Of a stretch of DNA of 64,000 nt, positions 58,706 through 64,000 are shown piece after piece. Below the pieces are notes generated by a model. The model saw only the letters and a list, made by a program, of their open reading frames with translations. It was not told where the DNA came from and searched no databases. The stretch is taken from the NCBI RefSeq assembly GCF_005405005.1, contig NZ_BJDH01000001.1, positions 1 to 64,000 on the forward strand. Direction: 5' to 3'. The translations under genes were made by a program, and so were the position numbers. The stretch is from Lactiplantibacillus daoliensis. GTDB lineage: Bacteria > Bacillota > Bacilli > Lactobacillales > Lactobacillaceae. How positions within the stretch are numbered: position 1 is the first letter of the stretch; each line of letters begins with the position of its first letter.

Positions 58706-59296
58706 TCACTGCTTATGCCCACGATACCGTAACAACGGGCCACCAATCAGTGGCACTAAAATTCCGGCTAGAATCGCTTCTGGTACCCCATTTGTTCCGA
58801 TAATTCCTAGCAAATACGGCATCAGTTTGCTCAAATCAACCTGATAAAATCCGGCAGCAGCATGGCGATACAACGTGCCAATCAATCCAAGAACTAATAA
58901 CGTGTTTGTCAGCGAGCCCGCTACCCCGGCAAATGTTAAGCTGAGTGCCGGCTTTAGATGCTTCTTAAGTGCGATAAACACCCAACCAGCTACCACCCCA
59001 ATCAAGATTCTCGGGAGCACTGAAACTAAGGGATTCGTAAATACTAGCGGTGCCAAAGCGCTCGTTGGTGCGATAAATGCACGTAACCAGTCAATTAACC
59101 CCCAGGCACCACCGACTATCGCACCATCCTTCGGTCCAAGGACCACTGCCGCAATAATCACTGTAATATGAATCGTGGTTAGGCTTAATCCCAGAATTGG
59201 AATATAGCCGAAAAACGGGACCACATTTTGAACAATCACAATGGCAATCAAGACTGCCAAAATACTAATATGATACGCATTGGATCGTCGCTGCAT
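58706..59296 (-). CDS. ECF transporter S component (vitamin/cofactor-binding, PanT-like)
   Basis: 196 aa from ATG 59296 (GGGAGG upstream; 14 upstream in-frame codons excluded). About six hydrophobic helices, small S-component size. AVLIAIVIVQNVVPFFGYIPI at the start, LTTIHITVIIAAVVLGPKDGAIVGGAWGLIDWLRAF in the middle and a GxxxxTNxxxVL region resemble pantothenate- or riboflavin-type S components. The substrate cannot be assigned: no riboswitch or cofactor gene is adjacent. It would need the shared EcfAA'T module encoded elsewhere. Confidence 0.8.
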   Translation of the reverse strand: MQRRSNAYHISILAVLIAIVIVQNVVPFFGYIPILGLSLTTIHITVIIAAVVLGPKDGAIVGGAWGLIDWLRAFIAPTSALAPLVFTNPLVSVLPRILIGVVAGWVFIALKKHLKPALSLTFAGVAGSLTNTLLVLGLIGTLYRHAAAGFYQVDLSKLMPYLLGIIGTNGVPEAILAGILVPLIGGPLLRYRGHKQ

Positions 59297-59369
59297 TCGT
59301 GATTCCTCCCTGAAAGTTCGTCTTAATAATAGACTCAATTATAGCATTGGATGAAAGCTGACACTACTA

Positions 59370-59396
59370 AAAAACGAGCCGCTATTGGACTCGCTT
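59370..59396 (-). terminator. Rho-independent terminator of the amino acid permease gene
   Basis: Minus strand: CGAGTCC pairs imperfectly with GGCTCG around a short loop, followed by TTTTTT. Confidence 0.6.
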
Positions 59397-59405
59397 TGAC
59401 TGGCG

Positions 59406-60830
59406 CTATTTGGTCTCTTCTTCCCGCAATTGTTCACGAATGCGAGAATGGTGATAACTATAAACGAAATAAATAATAATCCCAATCGTAATCCAAATAC
59501 CAAACATCTGCCAAGTGAAAACTTGTAGATTGATCATCAGGTACAGACAGGCTAAGAATGAAACGACTGGTAATACTGGATAGAATGGCACTTTAAATGA
59601 ACTATTGATCTGTTGGAGGGTTTCATGCTTCCGCAAGAAAACGACCCCAATCGAAACCATTGCAAATGCAAATAACGTCCCAATGTTCACCAATTCAGCA
59701 ATTTTATCCAATGGGATTACCGCCGCGAAGATACTAGCAATAATGCCAAAGATCCAAGTACTTTTCACTGGCACTTTAGTCTTGGGGCTTAAAGTCCGAA
59801 ATGCTTTCGGTAACAAACCGTCCCGACTAATCGCAAATAACAGCCGGGTCCCACCATAGAGCATGACAATCAAAACAGTCGTCATCCCAACAACTGCACC
59901 TAACGAGACAATTCCGGCTGCCCAGTTTTGATGAATGACAGCTAAGGCATACGCCACCGGATCGCCAACGTTTAATTTCGTATAATGTACCACGCCGACC
60001 AACACGGCTGCCATGGCAACGTATAGAATTGAAGCCACGATCAACGAACCGATAATCCCAATTGGCATATCACGCTTGGGATTCTTAACTTCTTCTGAAG
60101 CCGTCGAAACTGCGTCGAATCCAATATAAGCATAAAAGGCTAATGACGCCCCTTTGACCAGGCCATGGACCCCATGCGGCATGAATGGATGGAAATTAGC
60201 AGGCTTGACAAAGAAGATTGCTACGCCAATAAATAAGACGATCACCATGATCTTTACCACAACCATAATTGAATTGACCCGTGTTGATTCTTGGACGCCA
60301 CCAACTAACAGTAACGAGATGGCTAAGACCACGATAAACGCAATCAAATTAAAGCCGGCATGTGGTGATCCCGCAGTCCCAGCCGCCGCTGATAAGAATT
60401 CCGGCAACTTAATGCCAAAACCACTGAGTAGGTTTTGAAAGTAAGCAGACCAACTAACCGCTACCGAAGAGACGGCAAATAGATATTCTGAAATTAAGGA
60501 CCAACCTAAAATCCACGCTAAGAACTCACCAAAAACCGTATAGACGTATGTATAGGCACTCCCTGCTAATGGAATCGTTGAGGCAAATTCAGCGTAACAT
60601 AATGCCGCCAACGAACAGACGGCCGCAGCAATCACGAATGACAGCATCGCAGCCGGACCAGCATATTTCGCCGCAATAATCCCAGGCGTGATAAAGATCC
60701 CGGAGCCAACAATCGCCCCAACCCCCATCATGGTTAGGCTAAAGGCATCAAGCGACTTTGCCAAACCACTCTTATTAAAATTTGCGGGATTCACTGGCTT
60801 TTTCACCAATAACCGCTGTGACGCTTTCAT
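59406..60830 (-). CDS. APC family amino acid permease (cationic amino acid transporter-like)
   Basis: 474 aa from ATG 60830, 10 nt after AGGAGG. Twelve-helix APC protein: SLTMMGVGAIVGSGIFITPG in TM1 (the helix-break motif that binds the amino group), AGPAAMLSFVIAAAVCSLAALCYAEFAS, GFDAVSTASEEVKNPKRDMPIGI in the TM6 loop. Closest in pattern to YfnA/CAT-type permeases. Substrate unknown; proton symport of an amino acid is likely. Monocistronic with its own promoter. Confidence 0.9.
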   Translation of the reverse strand: MKASQRLLVKKPVNPANFNKSGLAKSLDAFSLTMMGVGAIVGSGIFITPGIIAAKYAGPAAMLSFVIAAAVCSLAALCYAEFASTIPLAGSAYTYVYTVFGEFLAWILGWSLISEYLFAVSSVAVSWSAYFQNLLSGFGIKLPEFLSAAAGTAGSPHAGFNLIAFIVVLAISLLLVGGVQESTRVNSIMVVVKIMVIVLFIGVAIFFVKPANFHPFMPHGVHGLVKGASLAFYAYIGFDAVSTASEEVKNPKRDMPIGIIGSLIVASILYVAMAAVLVGVVHYTKLNVGDPVAYALAVIHQNWAAGIVSLGAVVGMTTVLIVMLYGGTRLLFAISRDGLLPKAFRTLSPKTKVPVKSTWIFGIIASIFAAVIPLDKIAELVNIGTLFAFAMVSIGVVFLRKHETLQQINSSFKVPFYPVLPVVSFLACLYLMINLQVFTWQMFGIWITIGIIIYFVYSYHHSRIREQLREEETK

Positions 60831-60876
60831 CAAATGAGTGCCTCCTAATTAAACTCTTATTAATGCAACGTTGTTA

Positions 60877-60935
60877 ATTTTATTGATTTTATCGACATTA
60901 GTCAAGTAAATCCGATTATTTTTTCAAATAATCGG
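60877..60935 (-). promoter_or_regulatory. Permease promoter with an upstream palindrome
   Basis: Minus strand: TTGACT (60900-60905), 17 nt, TAAAAT (60877-60882). Just upstream at 60912-60935 lies CCGATTATTT-N4-AAATAATCGG, a perfect palindrome in an activator-like position. Regulator not identified. Confidence 0.65.
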
Positions 60936-61017
60936 CAATGAAAACGTGTTATTATGCGATTTATCATCATTTAGCCATTTTAACTAAATCACCGTTGCAC
61001 ACCCAAAACATGATAAA

Positions 61018-61055
61018 CAAAAAAGAACTCAGCCAAAATGGCGAGTTCTTTTTTA
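61018..61055. terminator. Rho-independent terminator of mleS-mleP
   Basis: Minus strand: AAAGAACTCGCC pairs with GGCTGAGTTCTTT, with T tract after. Confidence 0.88.
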
Positions 61056-61069
61056 ATAAGGCTTTAATC

Positions 61070-62041
61070 CTAGATAAATTGAATCAATGACATCAAGATT
61101 GGTACCACGATGATGAACAAGACGGTACTGGTCGTGACCACATTTGTCGCGTATTCCACATCACCATGCGCTTCATTCGCCAAGATTGGCAAAACAGCGA
61201 GCATTGGCGTTGCCGATTGAACGATCAAGGTTTGCGAAGCCATAGTTGGGAAGCTAGCGCCAACATTACCAGCAACCATGATTACCGCAATCATCACGAT
61301 TGGTGACAAGACGAAGCGACCAATCAAGGCAACAATCGTATCACGGTCAAATTTGATACTGCCCAAACCAGCATCCGCTAATACGATCCCGATATAGATC
61401 AAGGAAAGCGGTGTAACCAAGTTACCAACGTAAGTTAACGTTGAGTTAATGAAGGAAACCTTCAAGATTGGAATATTCAATAACAAGAAGACTAAGGCAA
61501 CAATGAACCCAACTAGTGGCATTGGGATAACTTTCTTCCAGTCAATCTTATTGTGTGTCTTTTCCTTAGGCTTCGTTGGATCATCGTTCGAAATCAAGAA
61601 GACCCCAAACGCCCAAGTCGAAACAGTGTTCACAATATAATAAACTAAGAAGTAAGTCATACTCTTTTCGCCGAACAATGCGATGTTCAAAGGTAACCCG
61701 ATGAAAATCGTATTCGCGTTGACGACCGCGTTAATAAAGATTCCTTTACGACCGGGACGAATCTTCATAATCTTGACCAAGGCAAACGCAATCAAGTAAC
61801 CGATAATAACGGCGATGAAGGCATAAGCAAGATAGCCAGAGAATGAGCCTAATTGTCCACGAGTCAACCGACTCAAGACGGACACAAAGATTGATGCTGG
61901 CAAAGCAATATTCTTAATAAATTTTGAGATATTCCCCGCAAAACTATCTGCGAACCAGCCGGTACGACGTAAGATAAATCCAAGTACCATGATCAAGACG
62001 ACCACGAGCACACTTTGGATTGAATTCCATAAAACAGCCAT
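61070..62041 (-). CDS. mleP: Malate transporter, auxin efflux carrier (AEC) family
   Basis: 323 aa, about ten membrane helices in the AEC 5+5 layout: VVVLIMVLGFILRRTGWF, NAVVNANTIFIGLPL with the conserved Asn region in the first half, and a second half with GNVGASFPTMASQTLIVQSATPM. Imports L-malate, or exchanges it for lactate, to feed the malolactic enzyme encoded 66 bp upstream on the same strand. Start ATG 62041 after GTAGGACTG. Confidence 0.9.
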   Translation of the reverse strand: MAVLWNSIQSVLVVVLIMVLGFILRRTGWFADSFAGNISKFIKNIALPASIFVSVLSRLTRGQLGSFSGYLAYAFIAVIIGYLIAFALVKIMKIRPGRKGIFINAVVNANTIFIGLPLNIALFGEKSMTYFLVYYIVNTVSTWAFGVFLISNDDPTKPKEKTHNKIDWKKVIPMPLVGFIVALVFLLLNIPILKVSFINSTLTYVGNLVTPLSLIYIGIVLADAGLGSIKFDRDTIVALIGRFVLSPIVMIAVIMVAGNVGASFPTMASQTLIVQSATPMLAVLPILANEAHGDVEYATNVVTTSTVLFIIVVPILMSLIQFI

Positions 62042-62107
62042 AAGTTTTCAGTCCTACTTTCAACATTTTTTTAATTAATCAAATCGTCTCTCTTAGGCGA
62101 CCACTAA

Positions 62108-63739
62108 TTACTTATATTCAGGAACCCACTTCATGTCAGCAACGGCTTGCTTGGCACTTGTGATTGGTTCTTTGTTAAGCTTTTGGTCGATGACACTTTG
62201 CGCAACGACTTCAGCTAATTTTTGTGAAAATTCCGTAATCTTCGCGACAGGAGGCAATACGGCTGCCCCAGGCTTTGAAGTATCAACGATTCCACCTAAA
62301 GCATGGCAAGCTGCTGATAAGGTTTCACTGTTTAAAACTTTGGCAGTTGAGGCAATCAAGCCAAAACCAAGTCCAGGGTACATTAGAGCGTTGTTACCTT
62401 GCCCGATTTGATAAGTGACACCGTTGTATTCAACATCATCAGCAGGAATACCAGTAGCAACTAAGGCCCGGCCATCCGTCCACTTAATCAAGTCTTCCGC
62501 TTTAGCTTCCGCTAATTTGGTTGGGTTTGATAATGGGAAGATAATTGGCCGCTCAGTATGTGCAGCCATTTCCTTAATAATGCTTTCCGTGAAGGTTCCA
62601 GGTTGGGTTGACGTCCCAATCATAACGGTTGGATGAACAGCTTTAACAACAGCTTCCAAGTTTGTTAACTCATCCGCATTGCTAAATTCGCTACGTGAAC
62701 GCGTAAATTCTTTTTGAGCTGGTGTTAAGTCATCAGTATCGTCAAAGAGCAAGCCTTGCTTGTCGACCGCATAGAAGTGTTGTTTAGCTTCCGCTTCGGT
62801 CAAACCAGCTTGCATGAGTTCGTCCATGATTTGGTTAGCAATTCCCATGCCGGCAGTCCCAGCACCGAATGATAAGATCTTTTGATCCTTGATACTTTCC
62901 TTAGAAATGTTCAAAGCACCTAAGATCCCTGCTAAAACAACCATCCCAGTTCCTTGGATATCATCGTTAAACGTGGCGATATCATCCTTGTACTTGTCCA
63001 AGATGACTTGAGCGTTTGAACGACCAAAGTCTTCCCAATGTAAGAGTGATTCTGGGAACAACTTTTGTTCTGCTTTAACAAACTTGTCGATGACGTCGTA
63101 GTACTGATCGCCATAAACCCGTTTGTGACGATTACCAAGATACATTGGATCATCCAATAACTTTTGGTTGTTCGTCCCAGCATCAATGCTGACAGGTAAT
63201 ACTTGTGAAGGGTCGATCCCGGCAGCAGCCGTGTAGACCATTAATTTACCAACGGCGATATCAACCCCGTTGACACCCCAGTCACCCATGCCTAAGATAC
63301 CTTCCGCATCAGTCACAACGACTAAGCGAATATCACGGCCTTCAGCGGCGTTTTTCAACGTTGCTTCAACGTCTTCAGGTGCATCAACTGACACAAACGC
63401 AGCATTTTGTGGGTCTAAGAATAATTGATTGTATTGTTCGATTGAATCAGCAACCACTGGATCATAAACGATTGGCATGAATTCAACGACATGTTCATCC
63501 ATCAAATGGTAGAACAAAGTCCGATTTTCATTGAACAAGTTCATCAAGAAAATTCGCTTTTCCAAACGAGTTGCTTTGCTTTGGAATTGGCCATAAGCTT
63601 GAGTCGTTTGTTCTTCAATCGTTTGAACGGCACTTGGTAATGTCCCGGTTAAACCTAATTCTTGACGTTCAGCTTTCGTAAACGCCGTCCCTTTATTTAA
63701 AAATGGGTTATTTAAAATTGTATCTGCAGTTTGAGTCAT
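62108..63739 (-). CDS. mleS: Malolactic enzyme
   Basis: 543 aa, the standard length. Converts L-malate to L-lactate and CO2 with NAD+ and Mn2+, giving acid resistance and a proton gradient. Malic-enzyme family stretches: [16 protein letters not shown] (catalytic/NAD region), [20 protein letters not shown] (metal ligands), [14 protein letters not shown] (Rossmann loop), [21 protein letters not shown] and [11 protein letters not shown]. The start [20 protein letters not shown] follows a GGAGG site. The operon with mleP is divergent from the LysR gene. Confidence 0.97.
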   Translation of the reverse strand: MTQTADTILNNPFLNKGTAFTKAERQELGLTGTLPSAVQTIEEQTTQAYGQFQSKATRLEKRIFLMNLFNENRTLFYHLMDEHVVEFMPIVYDPVVADSIEQYNQLFLDPQNAAFVSVDAPEDVEATLKNAAEGRDIRLVVVTDAEGILGMGDWGVNGVDIAVGKLMVYTAAAGIDPSQVLPVSIDAGTNNQKLLDDPMYLGNRHKRVYGDQYYDVIDKFVKAEQKLFPESLLHWEDFGRSNAQVILDKYKDDIATFNDDIQGTGMVVLAGILGALNISKESIKDQKILSFGAGTAGMGIANQIMDELMQAGLTEAEAKQHFYAVDKQGLLFDDTDDLTPAQKEFTRSRSEFSNADELTNLEAVVKAVHPTVMIGTSTQPGTFTESIIKEMAAHTERPIIFPLSNPTKLAEAKAEDLIKWTDGRALVATGIPADDVEYNGVTYQIGQGNNALMYPGLGFGLIASTAKVLNSETLSAACHALGGIVDTSKPGAAVLPPVAKITEFSQKLAEVVAQSVIDQKLNKEPITSAKQAVADMKWVPEYK

Positions 63740-63773
63740 CTTTATAATTCCTCCATTTTTTTAATAAGTTAGA

Positions 63774-63790
63774 TGACCAATCAATGGTCA
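63774..63790 (-). promoter_or_regulatory. Inverted repeat in the mleS leader
   Basis: TGACCA, 5 nt, TGGTCA, 34 bp upstream of the mleS start. It could be an operator or a leader hairpin. Confidence 0.35.
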
Positions 63791-63856
63791 TTAATCATGT
63801 GCGGTTAAACAAGCTTTATTAATTTACAAACAACAGTTTAGCGCCGGGTAAAACAT

Positions 63857-63870
63857 ATAGTCAAATCTAT
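63857..63870. promoter_or_regulatory. Candidate LysR (MleR) binding site
   Basis: ATAG-TCAAAT-CTAT, an inverted repeat with the T-N11-A form used by LysR proteins. It lies between the divergent mleS and mleR genes, next to a -10-like TATGATATAAAT. Confidence 0.45.
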
Positions 63871-63929
63871 GCTATGATATAAATAATATTTATAAGGTAG
63901 CTAAAAATGCCCGTTTCAAAGGAGTTAAA

Positions 63930-64000
63930 ATGAACACAAAAGACTTAGACTATTTTCATCAATTAATTTTACAAAAAAACTTTTCAAAAGTTGCAACTTT
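63930..64000 (+). CDS. mleR: LysR family regulator, probably MleR (5' fragment)
   Basis: Only the first 23 codons lie in the window. ATG 63930 follows AAAGGAG. The visible residues MNTKDLDYFHQLILQKNFSKVAT match the first helix and start of the helix-turn-helix of LysR proteins. Divergence from mleS-mleP, with a T-N11-A site between, indicates the activator of the malolactic operon. The rest of the gene runs off the window. Confidence 0.85.
   Translation, partial: MNTKDLDYFHQLILQKNFSKVAT

Overview
The window reads as a chromosomal segment of a lactic acid bacterium, most likely Lactiplantibacillus (plantarum group). The case rests on a malolactic cluster (mleS-mleP with a divergent LysR gene), cydABCD kept alongside only the last steps of quinone synthesis (menA and a polyprenyl diphosphate synthase), gatCAB behind pcrA-ligA-camS, low-GC promoters, GGAGG-type ribosome sites with many TTG/GTG starts, and several Lactobacillus-type surface proteins. 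The species is inferred from protein and gene-order resemblance; no database was searched. No phage genes, transposase, rRNA or CRISPR array is visible.

Layout. 1-6,400: a UDP-GlcNAc 2-epimerase, two paralogous serine hydrolases (one with a probable start-proximal frameshift) and glutamate dehydrogenase. 6,400-8,700: small hypothetical proteins around a probable CcpA-controlled small RNA and a MITE-like repeat, then a tiny secreted cationic protein. 8,700-21,300: accessory metabolism and envelope genes, including two copies of an unusual pair (a PTS EIIC-like membrane protein lacking the key His and Glu, plus a membrane-anchored DUF915 alpha/beta hydrolase), a UspA protein, tRNA-Arg(CCT), a DEAD-box helicase, two kinds of sugar-related genes (Gfo/Idh oxidoreductase; gluconokinase with an RpiR regulator) and a GH25-fold protein without its catalytic acids. 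21,400-29,900: regulator/effector pairs (PadR with a HAAS-DUF4097 protein, an XRE-TPR regulator, TetR with DHA2 efflux plus DUF4811) and a RelBE-type toxin-antitoxin locus. 29,900-44,300: a housekeeping block on the minus strand (rlmCD, dagK, gatB-gatA-gatC, camS, ligA, pcrA, a divergent purK-like gene, UPF0316, xpt). 44,300-55,600: a GH73 hydrolase, a Gfo/Idh oxidoreductase, then the respiration genes menA, hepT-like and cydABCD. 55,600-64,000: a large sortase-anchored alpha/beta hydrolase, a small KOW-like protein, an ECF S component, an amino acid permease, and mleP-mleS with the start of mleR.

Two repeat families not explained by the genes run through the window. Family 1 is a non-coding 355-458 bp element (plus two short deletion derivatives) with terminal inverted repeats (consensus ACTAAAGGTTGAAAG) and clear 5-bp target duplications at three copies (AAATA, TTAGA, AATTA). 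Five of its six copies lie within about 10 bp of a terminator. Family 2 is a 122-nt element, three copies of exactly equal length, each about 45-75 bp upstream of a housekeeping gene (rlmCD, dagK, pcrA). Its flanks are conserved and its stems differ in sequence yet keep pairing, so it looks structurally selected. The best candidates for undescribed biology are these two families, the duplicated EIIC-like/DUF915 module, and the cre-controlled RNA at 7059-7316.
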